A stretch of 64,000 nucleotides of DNA, taken from positions 9,920,001-9,984,000 of the forward strand of contig NC_065877.1 of NCBI RefSeq assembly GCF_933775445.1, in the 5' to 3' direction. This DNA is from Argentina anserina (Eukaryota > Streptophyta > Magnoliopsida > Rosales > Rosaceae). Position 1 is the first letter of the stretch, and each line of letters begins with the position of its first letter. Under the pieces are notes generated by a model, which was not told the origin of the DNA, did not search any database, and saw only the letters and a list, made by a program, of their open reading frames with translations. Below are positions 47,001-63,026 of the stretch, piece by piece. Both the position numbers and the translations under genes were made by a program.

Positions 47001-47394
47001 ATACAAACCCTTCAACAGCTCCTCCGATAGTTTCAGATCCTCGAAAGTACTCGCCGACGTGTACGGCGTGTCACCTGTTAAAACCTATATTTCCATTACG
47101 ATCTTAATTTCCACCATCCACAATCATTATAACAAAACGTAATCTAAAAGTAACACTAGCTAGTTAAGTTCTCTCTGAATGGTACCAAAACCCTAACTGA
47201 TAAGAAGAATCCGAAAAGAAAGTTAGAGATAACCGTCGTACGGCACTGATATTCGAGTCTTCAGGTTCATCCAGGAATGTGTTCTCGCTGGCGATTTTTT
47301 GCTCAGCTTCGCAAGTTGAAGGCTTGTTATCGCCGATATCCAATATTGTGGACGGAGGTGTAATAACTGCGTGGGGTGGATGTGCCTCGGTCAT
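41044..47394 (-). pseudogene. DEAD-box RNA helicase copy B (LOS4/RH38-like)
   Basis: Minus-strand exons: 47394-~47234, 47074-46791, 46679-46454, 43206-43141, 42197-41799, 41716-41587, 41402-41317 and 41103-41044. Exon 1 is an acidic leader (MTEAHPPHAVITPPSTILD...EPEDSNISAV) like that of LOS4. Motifs: KPSKIQ (Q), AQAHNGSGKT (I), PTRELA (Ia), GTPGT (Ib), DEADHML (II), LLFSATF (III), ARGFD (V), [10 protein letters not shown] (VI). Exons from 43206 on are fully in frame to a normal stop. Three defects upstream: the donor after RELALQ reads CAG|ATCATA instead of GT; the third exon lost two bases at ATAG-TGTGC, so frame ends at CYPNG; and exon 1 at CGACG|GTTATC joins exon 2 out of frame (only a weak earlier donor A|GTGCCG keeps frame). 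A 2.86-kb LTR lies in intron 3. Probably a recent pseudogene. Confidence 0.78.
43327..46183 (-). mobile_element. Solo LTR of a gypsy-type element, in helicase intron
   Basis: 2857 bp running from TGTAACGACCCC to GGGTTATTACA, flanked by CTGCA and CTGTA (43322-43326, 46184-46188), a 5-bp duplication with one change. No gag, pol, PBS or second LTR is present. On the minus strand a TATA box (AGTATAAAAAGG, near 45855-45866) is followed by a GC-rich leader, so sense is minus. It contains tandem duplications of about 83 bp (CGTACAATAATCTCACATC at 44091, 44174, 44257) and larger duplicated blocks to 44700. The TGTAACGACCCC/GGGTTATTACA ends are characteristic of long LTRs of plant gypsy elements; family assignment is inference. 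Internal open frames (45415-45938) are not genes. Confidence 0.75.
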
Positions 47395-47784
47395 TGCGGT
47401 GAAGAAGAGTACAGAGTGTTGGGGAACTTAGGATGTTTGAAACGTTATGAACTTATGATCGCTGCGAGAGAGGTATATATAGACTCCGAGTAGCTTAAGA
47501 ATGACGCTGTGGTTGCGTTGGGTTGAATCCCATCTTTAGTTTTAAGCGCGCAAAATTTGCGGCAATTTTTGTTTTTGTTTTCCTTCTCAATTTAGGCTTT
47601 TGGATTCTATGAACTCAAATAATATTTGAAACTTGTAATTGACTAATTGCCCGAGGGCATGTTCCAGTTTAATTCTTTTCATGGATATATTATTATTTCT
47701 TTGAATAACTATTCAAGGATATATTATAATATCTCATAAATTTATAATTATTTTCTAATTATTGTTCGGCGATATTTAAATTGG
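47395..47784. promoter_or_regulatory. Putative promoter of helicase copy B
   Basis: Unique AT-rich sequence between the copy B start codon and the next LTR. A TATA-like GGTATATATAGAC on the plus strand (47472-47484; TCTATATATACC in sense) is about 80-90 bp upstream of the ATG and is a plausible TATA box. Confidence 0.45.
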
Positions 47785-50698
47785 TGGTGATCCGATTATA
47801 TAGTACGAGGGAAAAAACGGAACTGTTCGAGCGATTTATACTCAGAAACGTTATCGTGAGGGGTCAATAGTTGTTTTTTATCCGTTAGGAATCTCAGAAA
47901 CTTCATTCATGAAAGTCGTAGCGTTTGTCAATACATGTTCGTAGACATACAACACGCTTTAATCAGATGTCATATGTGAAAGTTGTTAGCAACGGAAGTT
48001 TGGTTTCCGATTTTGGGATGAGTATAAAAGGAAATGGAGGAGATTTCACCCGAGCTCGGTTAATGTTCATGCGATTTTTCTCTCTTTGTTGCCGAATTTT
48101 TCTCCGGCCATATCGCCGTCGTTTGGTGACGGAATTGAGTGAGACCAGTGGTGTTGGAACCGTCTCTTCGTCCCATACCGATCTGGGTTAGTGTTTGAGA
48201 CAGATTCGAGCTGTTTGAAGCCCAGAAATGAAGAAACAATACGACTGCTCCGTTTGAAGAAGTGAGGAGAACTCCCTCCTCCGACAACCAATCAAGATGA
48301 TTCTTCTTGTGTTTTGAAGCTTGTAGGATGTATATCAACTCTCTAAAACAGTTTTATCTATTTCGAAACACACAAGGAGAATCGACGATTTCTTTTTCTA
48401 GGGTTTGTGAATAGTGCCGATTTTATGTTCTTCATCGATTAGACTGTTTAGGTTTCAATTTAGATTTTGGTGTCAACTAGAAAGTTGTTGGAAATGTTGT
48501 TGGAAATGTTGTTTAGGTTGTGGTGGTAAATTTTGGTGACCATTGGTGGTCACCGGAACGGTGGTGGTACATGAACAATGTTTCATGAACAATGATTTGT
48601 TAACATTGTTCAGCTGTAATGAATCGTCACCTGAGACTTTACGTATCGTTTTCTAATCACTTTATCATGCTATTAGGTCACCGACGAAACGAGTGAGAGA
48701 ATCGCTCTCGGTGTCGTGGAAGTTGCACGCATGAAATAAGGTGAGTAAACCTCACAATGATCATCATGATCGAAGTAGTGTTATAATTATTGAATTTAGT
48801 TTGAGTTGTTATTATAGTCATTGCATCACTATCTTATAAAAATATGTTTTGGTTTAAATTACGTGAACTTGATCATATACGGTTCATGGGTAAGTGAAAC
48901 GTTATTTTAATAAATGATTTTAAAATGTTTTAGTGATTATGAACTATGGTGAATGTGAGTAAATCTCACTATGATAAGTCTACTCTGGACGGTGACTCAT
49001 ATTTATGATTTCTTAAAAAGAGTGAACTGTGACATCTATATAATATAGTGGGTTGTGTATGTGTACCACAAATGGTAAATACGATACATAGATATAGGTT
49101 GTTATATTATATAATATTATGGTTTTTATTTCAAATATGAGATTATATTGTGGTGACTATATTTACATTGTTGTGCAAGAGTCACTGGGTTGTAGTAAAA
49201 TAACTAGGGGTGGGCACGGGATGGGATGGGACGGGACGGAGCTCATCCCACGTCTCGTCCCACTCTTTTGAATCGGGACGGGATGAGATTTTTTAAGAAT
49301 GCATCACACTCGGGATTAATCCCGGTTGGGACGGGACGGGATCGGGACGGGATCGGGACGGGACGGGACAAATCCCACCTTCCTATAAAATTAAATAAAA
49401 ACCTATATTTTTACTTTTTCATTAACAAAATAACATTTAATAATGAAATTTTAACCAAAAAAATATATATTATGTTCAAAATATTATAATTTACCATTAT
49501 TATTTGAATTAATATAAATTTGGAGTTATTAAGAACATAAATTAGTTTCATTTTGATACAAATTTATAAGAATTTTTAAGTTTTCATTGAAGGTGGGACG
49601 GGACGGGACGAAGCGGGATAGAAATTATTCGTCCCACGTCCCATCCCACTATTATGAAACAGGACGGGATCGGGACGGGACAAACGTTTTTAGACCTCTG
49701 TCCCGTCCCGTCCCTACGAATTTCGGGACGGGATCGGGATTTCCGTTTTATATGCCCACCCCTAAAAATAACGTGTGTGGATTGTTATATTGTACGTAGT
49801 TTTAATATTGAGTCTTGTTAAAATGTTTTCTGGTCTTCGGACGTTGTTGGTAGTAATCGAAACCAAGCCTTGGCCGGGTGTCGGTTACGATCAGTTAGAG
49901 CTCTAGTTTGTCTGCCGGTGTACTGCATGAGGGGTAATAAATGGGTTGCCTGGGTCTCATGAGTACCCATCTTTTTGAGTGATATTGGGTAACATATGGG
50001 TTTCCCAATGTCTGTCGGTGTACTGCATGAGGGGTAACAGATTGGTACCTAGGTCTCATGAGTACCCGTGTTTTAAATGATTTTGGGTAACAAGATGGGT
50101 TACCCAGTGTCTGTCGGTGTACTGCATGAGGGGCAACATATGGGTTGCCTGGGTCTCATGAGTACCCATGTTTTTAAATGATTTTTGGTAACAGATGGGT
50201 TGCCCAGTGTCTCATGATTACACATATTTTTAAATAATATTAGGTAACAGATGAGTTACCTAGTGTCACATGAGTATGTTTGTTTTTAAATGTTATCTGT
50301 CATATTTCATTTGTATGTGATGTATGTTATACTGTTGGTTTACTCATACGGGCTGAAAAGCTTACCGGGTTTTTGTTTACAATCCCGGTGCACCAATTCG
50401 ATGGTGTAGGGGATAGTTCTGCAGATGGGGATCAGCAGATTCGGAGGGCTTACTCTGAAGATTTCTTTCTTCTGTTTTTGGTGAGGATTGAGTGAATTTT
50501 ACATTTCCATTGGTTATAATACTGAGGTATAAACTAGTTATGTATTATTCAAGTCGATTGAGTCGTGCGGTGGACTCAGTTTCGATACACTGTTATTATA
50601 AGATGATTTCAATATATTTGAGATTGTTTTAAAGTTTTCATGACTTTAAATTCGAATTTTTATCATTCAAAATTTCGGGGCTGTGACATATATATATA
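47785..50698 (+). mobile_element. Second gypsy-type LTR, inverted to the first
   Basis: Ends ...TTCGGGGCTGTGACA at 50698. Its 47880-48000 part (CATTCATGAAAGTCGTAGCG and following) matches 45900-45990 of the first LTR in inverted orientation, and the block near 49840-49940 (GGCCGGGTGTCGGTTACGAT) matches 44030-44070. A TATA box GAGTATAAAAGG at 48020-48031 and a leader follow in the same order, so sense is plus. Three to four ~100-bp tandem repeats (GTCTGTCGGTGTACTGCATG) lie at 49910-50260. The left edge is approximate and no target duplication was found. It includes a nested MITE at 49205-49764. Confidence 0.65.
49205..49764. mobile_element. hAT MITE nested in the second LTR
   Basis: 560-bp element with perfect 12-bp TIRs TAGGGGTGGGCA, flanked by an exact 8-bp duplication AAAATAAC (49197-49204 and 49765-49772). 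Subterminal regions are packed with GGGACGGGAC and GGGATCGGGACGG repeats at both ends. The centre is AT-rich and non-coding. These features are diagnostic of a non-autonomous hAT element. Confidence 0.93.
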
Positions 50699-50952
50699 CA
50701 TTAATTTTGTGTAATATACACTCTAATCTTCGGTATAGACATATGGATCAAGCACTCATAAATGAAAATCAAGATGAGACACATGCCACGAAGTTGTTCT
50801 TTAATTCACTAAAAAGTGTGTGCATATTTTGAATTCATTCAGTAAAAAGTTGTGAATCAAAATAAGTAGAACAAAAAGAGATTATAGTAAACTGTGATGG
50901 TGAGAGACTGCCCAGCCTTGAGACCATATATAAGAGAAAATCCTCTTACAGA

Positions 50953-52887
50953 TTAGTCTGTTTTGGGATTATCTTCTTGAACTTCATCTGGAAAGCTAAG
51001 AAACTGTAGTCCATAATCATCAACATCGTCGACCTTATTGACATGCTTAACGGGCATCATCTCAGCTTCGTCATTATTATTGGCAATAATAGCCCCATAT
51101 TCTGTGACATGATGATGAGCAGGTAATGACACATAAGTTGAATCATCTAGTGGAGGTATCTCATGGTTTTCAGGCTCCGACTGTGTCCAAATCTCTGGCG
51201 AACATGAAGATGAAGGCATCTGCTCCGAGTACATGTTGTACTTGGAATTTTGATGATGGAATTGAGTGAAGCTGGATCCCCACTGATACACGGAGCCGGA
51301 AGCTCTATTTGCCATAGACCCGCCATCATAAGGGGTACAATTTGTAGATTCATAAACTTCGTTGCTCATAGAAGTTGATGAATAAAAACAATTTTCAGGT
51401 ATTGCGGAAGAACCGGATATGTGATTCAAACAGTTGAATCCTCCAGTGGTATTACTATGGACTTGTGGTTGCTGACTGTATATCGTTGATGAATCAAGAG
51501 GTTGAACTAGAACAGCTTTTTGCTGAAGTACTGATATTTCTCTGACATGAGATGTACCAGCATCTGTAATCATAATTCCTTGATCAGAATTTTCTGTAGG
51601 GGTTATTGCACCGTCGCTATTTGTATCACCATTGCCTCTTGTATTCAAATATATTTTGCATAGAACAACATCCAACTACATAAAAGAAAAATATAATATA
51701 TTAGACAAAGCTCACATATAATTTCAGACAGAAAACTATGAACATATTGATCGTACGTACCTTCATATTACCTTCACCTTTTTTCTTCTTCTTTGGAAGA
51801 GGGATGGCTTCCTTCTCATCCTTATTGATTGTATACTCATGCATTTTCCATTCTGTTTTTATGTAGTTTGGATGTCTCCCTTTCTTATATTCTAGTACTC
51901 TTTTGTGTCCAATTTTTTTACCACTTTCATCAGTGATATTTACACCACTTCCGGTTGCCTTCCAACATCCACATCCACCATGAGCTGCACGATTTGGCCG
52001 AGTACCATTCTGGTACTTTCGGTCCCTTGTACTAAAAAAATACCAGCCATCTTCTCTAATTTTTTCGTACATATCTAAAGCAAAATACAAAAAAAAATCT
52101 ATCACAATGAAATAATAATACATATGAAAAAGTTATCGTGTAAAACTGCATAATGTCCTTAATACATGCATAAAATTCTTTGTTTTTTTTCTTGGTCACC
52201 CGGATATTTGCAATAAGCAACAGAGAATAAATTTGATCTATACTTTACTCAATAATATGCTGACTTTGAATACAATCTTCACAAATTAAAATTGGTGACC
52301 TAAAAGAATATATATAGCACCAACACACATAACTCCGCAATATAGTACATGTGAATTAATCAAAAACTCCTTATCATCGTCAATATATAAGAACCTCATA
52401 TCTTATTTTTCTATCACAATATAAGACCGATGACCATGATCATTCAAAAATAAATAAAAATACACATGAAGTTTGTAAGAACAAGGTTCTATCACCAAAA
52501 CAAGGAAAGAATATGCATGGTGTAATTACACGTTCAGGTATGTTATCGTCATCACCTCATGATTAATCCAAATTAGCCCTAGAAGTGAAACATGAGGCAC
52601 TCAAAGACCATGCCAGTACTGACGAGAATCAAAGAAGAAGATCGATGATAGCAAAACATGTACTAGTACTCACCGGAAAGCTGTTGGGGTTGATATTGGT
52701 AAATATTCAAGTCATGAATCCTGTTCAGGGGCAGCGGCTGATTCAATATCTTTCGATTTAAGTAATATATGATCAGCTCTTGATCAGTAGGGTTGAAACG
52801 ATAACCAGGTGGAAGAGAGCGAAAATATTCATCAGTAACTGCCTGGTTGAAGTACATAGCCCTCATCTCTTTATTGTCTCCGTCCAT
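50953..52887 (-). CDS. NAC-domain transcription factor
   Basis: Three exons, 52887-52674, 52074-51761 and 51675-50953, GT-AG, giving 416 residues. NAC subdomains A-E are in order: LPPGYRFNPTDQELIIYYLN (residues 25-44), PLPLNRIHDLNIYQYQPQQL, then across intron 1 DMYEKIREDGWYFFSTRDRK, NGTRPNRAAHGGCGCWKATG, GKKIGHKRVLEYKKGR, KTEWKMHEYTI, and across intron 2 LDVVLCKIYLN. Intron positions match the usual NAC gene. A basic run PKKKKKGEG (near residues 165-172) may act as nuclear signal. The long C-terminus is Ser/Asn/Gln-rich with an acidic end (EDNPKTD), typical of an activation region. Unusual: GCGCWKATG where most NACs have GYWKATG, and GYRFNPTDQEL for GFRFHPTDEEL, as in divergent NAC clades. 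Target genes cannot be inferred. Confidence 0.92.
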
Positions 52888-54560
52888 CGAACTCGATCGC
52901 TGAGATTGAAATACATATGTCTTGAATATATGGAAACATAGTTCACTAATTATAGTTTAGTTTTTATCAGGAATGGGGAATACTATTTGTTAAAGATTTA
53001 ATATGACCAATTTGTGTAGGTTTAGGTTTCCATATTTATTAACCAGATTCTCTTATACATGTTTAAATTTAAAACATCATTAGCTTAGGAACGAATTATA
53101 AGCCCAGACTAATTTTTCAAGCTTTGGAATGAAATATATCATGAAAGATAGCTTACTCTTGCACCAGCCATGCTTTGGGGTAATTGATTATAGACCCAAA
53201 AATCAACACCCTTTTTAATCTAAACCTACCCTTAAAACTCTTTGAATTAGGTTAAACAAGAAATAAAAAAATTATTTGCTATAAGAAATAAAACTTGTTC
53301 TTAATTAAAATTATTTTCTTTGCCACTGGTACAAATACATTTGGTATGTTTTTGAATTACTTAATTGTAGCTTCAATTTAATATCTCATCACTTTATATT
53401 AATCCATTCACCTTGAAATCCCTTAATTTTTGAAATTCTTTGTCACCTCTAAATCTCTTACCAAAATACTACCTTAGAGTATGTATTTTTTGTTATTATA
53501 TATTTTCAGTGTGTGTGTTTGTTTGTTTGTTAAATCTGAAGAACCTATATAACGGTAAAAAGCATAATCCTTATTGTTCAGTGGAATACGTGATTCTATG
53601 AAATATGTATGTTTTCTCTTAAGTCTGCTAAATATGTGAGAGGATTCATATGGTCACTCACTTACTTGTGTATTGGTTGGGATTTGTAGGTTTCATAATT
53701 CTGTTGAGTAGGTGGGTTTCACAATTTGATTTGGATTTGTATATATAGAGTAGGTGTGGTTTTGTTGTGCATCTAAGGTTGAGGGAAGAAGTTCTATTTT
53801 ATAGAGCATTAAAATCTACTTAGTATGTAACAATATTTACATCTATTTAACAGGTATACGTAAAGTTGATAATTGCTTAGTAGGTAGTGAGATCTGCATC
53901 CATAGTGTTGGAATTAGGCAATTATGAGTATTTCATTATGTTCTTTAAATTGTAGTGTGTATGGTTGTTTTTGTTTATGATAGGTGCTTTCAATATGCTG
54001 AATATGTGAGAGAATAAAAAGTATATTCCAAGTATATGAAAAAAATATTTGATAACATAAAGTGATATGAGGCTAAATAGATGTAGAGAAATAAAAACTG
54101 AGGCAAAATTTAAGGCTCATTATGAAAAATTCAAATAATTAATCTTCTTAAATAAGAAAAAAAAATCAAAATTCATTCAATCATACATCTATTTCACTCT
54201 TGTATATTCTATAATTTCTCTAGATTAATGTTGATACCCGATTTTCTCAAATTTCTCCAAAATGAAATTACAATTTTCATTTATGATAGATATAATTAAA
54301 TGTTAACTAAATTAGAAAGTTGGTAAAAACTAATTTTAAGGAGGAGTTCCAATTTCTCAACCTAAAGGGTAAAAAAGTGAAACCATTCTAAATGAAAAAT
54401 ATTTGTTATAAAAATATTAGGTTAAAATAATTAATTTGGGTTTAGATTGAAAAAACTTGAAATCACTGAGTAAAAACTTCGAAAAAAGAAAGGAGAGAAA
54501 GTCCCTTCTCTCTTCTGAGGGTGAGGGTTAGAGTCATAGTGCAGGAGGTGTGAGTATTTC
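52888..54560. other. NAC upstream region, no other gene
   Basis: Very AT-rich. It would hold the NAC promoter. No coding frame or transposon ends identified. Confidence 0.5.
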
Positions 54561-54575
54561 CCAGGCGGCTGTTGA

Positions 54576-55001
54576 ATGCGGTGGTTGTCTTTTCTGGAGA
54601 AGTGGGGTTATTTTGTTCTATGTTGGTATTTGCTACGAATGGAAGAAGTCATCGATGGTTTCTCAAAGAAGTTTGCAATTGTGGACGAGGAGGATCTAAA
54701 TATCATCCAAATTGCAGACCCAAAGGAGATTGCTTCGGGGAGCTTCTGGATGGTCGGAAGGCTGCTAACAAACAAGCCTTTTTGTTTTAAGGCACTTCGG
54801 AGTACTTTGAATCGGATATGGTCAGTGAGGGGTGAAGTGACAATCTTTCAATGGGAGGACTCAGATCGTATACTGTTTTATTTTCAATCAGATGCAGATC
54901 AAAAGAAAGTTGATAAGAGCACTTTGTACGACGTTCTTAACATGTTTTTACCTCAATTTGTACTTTGCTTAGCCCTTATTGTTGTACTAATGAGTCATTG
55001 A
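54576..55001 (+). pseudogene. DUF4283-type gene fragment
   Basis: An open frame reads MEEVIDGFSKKFAIVDEEDL, IIQIADPKEIASGSFWMVGR, LLTNKPFCFKALRSTLNRIW and GEVTIFQWEDSDRILFYFQS before leaving similarity. This is the N-terminal DUF4283 pattern found in LINE-associated ORF1 and many plant At4g02000-like proteins. The rest of that domain (usually GGPWxFDxxLLxLxxW) and the zinc knuckle are missing. It is probably a truncated transposon-derived fragment; a short unrelated gene is less likely. Confidence 0.6.
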
Positions 55002-55089
55002 GTTGTAGTAAGAGTCTTGGACGGTATTCGATGCATTTTTGTGCTTACACGAGTTAAAAACGCATAATTGGTCTAGAGTCCTAGTTTGA

Positions 55090-56411
55090 CTAGGAATCCT
55101 TGTTAGGTTTCGAAACTAATTATCTCTTACTTATGATTTTATTTTCTTATTTTCAGATTGGATTGAAGAGATAATTAAAGAAAATGAAATGGAGCCAAGT
55201 TATGCAACAATTAAATAGAAGATAATCATTAAAGGCATAAAGCATTGCATGATTAAGGGAGATAAATCATGACATGATTTAGAGAGATAAATCATGTCAT
55301 TATTATAGGAAGAAAAATGCAAGTTCAAACCCTCCCTCTTTCCTCTATATATACATGGTTTCACTTCTTAAATAATATCACTTTTCATTTGCATTCAAGA
55401 GCCAAAACTCTATCAAAAAATATCCTTCACCAAAACAGCAAGTTGTTCTCCCTCATATACCAATTTCATCTCCACCGAAATCACCATCGAAGACACACCT
55501 CCAAGGTCCCTACAACGTGTGATTCTCGCAACTCTTCTTCATGGGTTTGTTTGTTTTTGATTTTTTACAGTACTTTGTCTATAAAGATTGTAGTATGATG
55601 TTTGTGTGAGATTATTGTTTTGTATTAATAATCAAAATTTTCAGATTTTTTTATTGGATTTTTTTATCTTTGTCGAATTGATGGTTTCATATAATTATTG
55701 AGTTTGTATTTCTATTGTTGTGTTATAATCATCTTTCTAATACTTTTAGATAATTTTCAGATATGTGCATATGAATTTAGTGTTTGGATGCAGTCCCTAA
55801 GATTGTGTTTGAGTGCTAGATTCATCAACCATATTGACACAAATCGAATCATGCCCTAGGTAGGTTTGGTTTGGGTTGATTAAAAGTGGTAAAAATTCTG
55901 GAAAAATTTGCATGTGAAACCATGGTGGGTAACGCCATACATGAAACATGTCTCCAAACAAAGATTTGGTGCTTAAATGTAATCTTGTTTGATTTCTACT
56001 CTAAGTGTTATTGAATTCGATTGTATCTAAATTTAGATTAGACCCTAAGTCAATTTAAATGTTAATTGAAATCTTGCATGATTAGATGATCCCCTAAGGC
56101 TCTAATTGTATTGGTGTCTAAAAAGTATATAATTGGTCGAATTAGAATGCATGATAGGTTCGAACTTGTAATTATGTGGTGTAGTGGTGAATTTGGTTTA
56201 AGTTTGTTAAAGAGAAGTCCATTATGTAAATAGTAATTTAGGTTTCATTTTAGTAGTTAATAATCAATCACAAACCTATCATTATTTGTTAACACTAAAA
56301 TTTTAGAATTCCCTTCAATTCCCCAGAAAGAACGATCTCTGTTTATTCTATACTAATGATGATGTTTTACATGGTTTATTATAGACGTTTTAATTAACGT
56401 TTTACCAATTT
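55090..56411 (+). repeat. Probable 5' LTR/leader of the gypsy element
   Basis: The right edge is set by the PBS at 56412. A TATA box (CTCTATATATACATGG, near 55342) and an AT-rich body would suit an LTR. However, it does not resemble the sequence after the polypurine tract at 61364, so it is not demonstrably the partner LTR; the left edge is a guess. Confidence 0.4.
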
Positions 56412-56430
56412 TGGCGCCGTTACCGAGGAA
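56412..56430 (+). other. Gypsy primer binding site
   Basis: TGGCGCCGTTACCGAGGAA differs at two positions from TGGCGCCGTTGCCGGGGA, the PBS common in plant Ty3/gypsy elements such as Athila. It fixes the element's strand and 5' side. Confidence 0.75.
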
Positions 56431-57028
56431 TTGAGAAAATCTAAATTGTTTTAAGTGTTAATTTTGTACTATATTGTATATTTGTAAAAATAAATTCATG
56501 TGAACAGTACTTTGAACAGTAACATTCAGTAAAACAATTATAAGTATTTTTACAACTTAAAAAAAAGTAAATCTCTGTAAATTTTTTTTACTTTTTTTTT
56601 ATAAACTGTAAAAATGTAAAAATACTTGTAAATTGTAAAAAAAAATTTAGTAATAATAATAATTTAAAAAAACTTTATCTTTATAATTTAGAAAATAACT
56701 TTGTAACTCTATCTTTCAAAAGAAAATGATATTCTAAATTTTAAGGTATATCGGATAAAGCAAAACCATTACATGGGGCTGTTTCAGTCCATTGCACAAT
56801 TAGCTCCTCTGCTCCACATACCTTAAATGTTAGGATTATGTGTGAATAAAATCAATTAAACTTAGTAATACTTAGTAATACAAAAAATTAAAAAAAAAGT
56901 GAAAGAAAAAAAGTTTGTATTTATTTATACTTGTATTTCATACTTTGTAAAGTTACTAATAATTGTTCTTTTCATGCTCATGAATGTCCAAGATTAGTGG
57001 TTGGTCTGAATAGTTACTTTCGCCTACA

Positions 57029-61460
<4,432 letters not shown>

Positions 61461-61689
61461 GTTTACTTTTCCTTACATTCATAAAATTTATAGCTCTAAT
61501 AGGTTTGTTATTTCCTAGTTCTAGTCTTAATAGGATTAGCCATATTTTAGAGCCTATATAAAGGCATCATCTATGTTGTATTATCCATTCAATCAATCAA
61601 TATAATTTAAGTTATTTAGATATTTATCTCTTATAATACCTTTATATTTCGGCTTGACGTTTGTCTACCGATCTTATCTTTTTACCCAT

Positions 61690-62990
61690 AGCTTTCACTG
61701 CGTTAACCGTTGTCTCGGGCATTGGTCTGCATGGAGGAGCCCGCTCTATTGGGGTTCCTATAAGTGTGGTACTCGGCCTCCGCCCACCATGTCACTATCT
61801 CTATTAGCTCCTCATATATTCTGAGAGGATTCTTATTGATCTTGTGGAGGAAATCTCCCGTCCTGAGCGCTTGTCGGAATGCCACCTTGGTAAGAACGTA
61901 ATCCAAATAATGGCACTGTTCCGTGGTAGTCTGTCATTGAAATACGAAGTCCCGGAGTTTCTCGTCGTTCCTCTGCTCTATCCGGAACAAGGAGCTGGTG
62001 TCATGGTGGGCATCGACCTGCAAGATGAAATGGTTGAGGAATTTGCGTGTAAGCTCACCGAAGCTATCCACCGAATTCGATGGGAGACTGAACAACTAGC
62101 CCAAGGCCTCATCGGTGAGCGTTTCCTAGAAGGCGTGGCACAACTGGGCATCTGTATACCGTTTGCTAGCTAAGGTAGGTTGGAAGTTCTCCAAATGGGT
62201 GTATAGGTCAGAGCGCCCATTGTATTTGGTGACCTTGAGCGGTTTGTCCCCCGATGGGCGTCGCTCCGCTTGCAACCAGCTAGGTGAATGGGACAGCTCA
62301 GCCCCTATAGCCCTCATGCAATGGGCGAGGCGTGCCATTGGCCTCAATCACATTGACCCTGGTGATCAACCGCTCCAAAGTATCATTCATATGTGGCAAG
62401 AGCTGAGTCTGGAGATCTTGCGTGGGCAGGCCCACCGGGACCTCTGGGTCGTCCTGATCCATTTCAGGGTTCTCCACGCCCAGGTCTACATATTGCGGTG
62501 CCGAGGGCGGCCCGTCCAATAATGTATTGATCAGAAGTTAGGTGATCTGCACCGCTTTGCGTGGTGGTCCCGGACATCGTAAAGCCGCGAGCGTTTATGT
62601 TGCGACTAGCGTCCGTGTATCCAGGCTACGAAACCGCTGTCGCGCCGTTTTACAGGGCCTTATCCGCATTTATTCGGCCTTGAGAGCGGTTCAGAGGAAT
62701 TGTTGCTCTTTCTCAAGCGCAGCTGAGCATGCCAAGACGGCACGCGTGGCCTGGCGCTCCACCTCCATCTCGGCGTGAAGCCTCTTGTAGTCATGGAGAG
62801 CCAACTCTAGCAGCTTAGGGGTCTGTGAATGGAACTTGGGACGACCTTCCAATTGTGGTTTGCGAATTAGGGAATTGTCCCCTGTCCTCGAGCTGCGGGT
62901 TGTGTTCGCCTCCGGGAGAGGGGACCGGTGGGGCGATTGTTGATTCTCGTGTTCATTCAGTCTCACCATTGTTATCAAGCTGGAAGAGTC
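61690..62990 (-). pseudogene. Gag region of a Tat/Ogre-type gypsy element
   Basis: On the minus strand, frames from about 62969 read MVRLNEHENQQS, a coiled region LELALHDYKRLHAEMEVERQ, then MNDTLERLITRVN, LKVTKYNGRSDLYTHLENFQ, and finally LTKVAFRQALRTGDFLHKIN and YEELIEIVTWWAEAEY. The latter two match the conserved Retrotrans_gag part of Tat/Ogre/Retand elements (YxGxxDPxxHLxxF ... AFxxGLxxGxFxxSL). Frames shift several times. Pol is absent: the fragment stops at the adjoining gypsy LTR. Confidence 0.7.
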
Positions 62991-63005
62991 TTGCTAACGA
63001 TGACC

Positions 63006-63023
63006 CTCTTTCTAGCGCCAAAT
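63006..63023 (-). other. Primer binding site of the Tat-type element
   Basis: On the minus strand TTTGGCGCTAGAAAGAGG follows the LTR end. TGGCGCTAGAAGGAGGG is the common primer-site neighbourhood in Tat-lineage elements. Confidence 0.6.
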
Positions 63024-63026
63024 CTT

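Noticed and set aside
48060..48338. Two overlapping frames of 74-92 codons on the minus strand and one on the plus
   Set aside because: They lie in the leader region of the second LTR, homologous in position to the rejected frames at 45415-45938.
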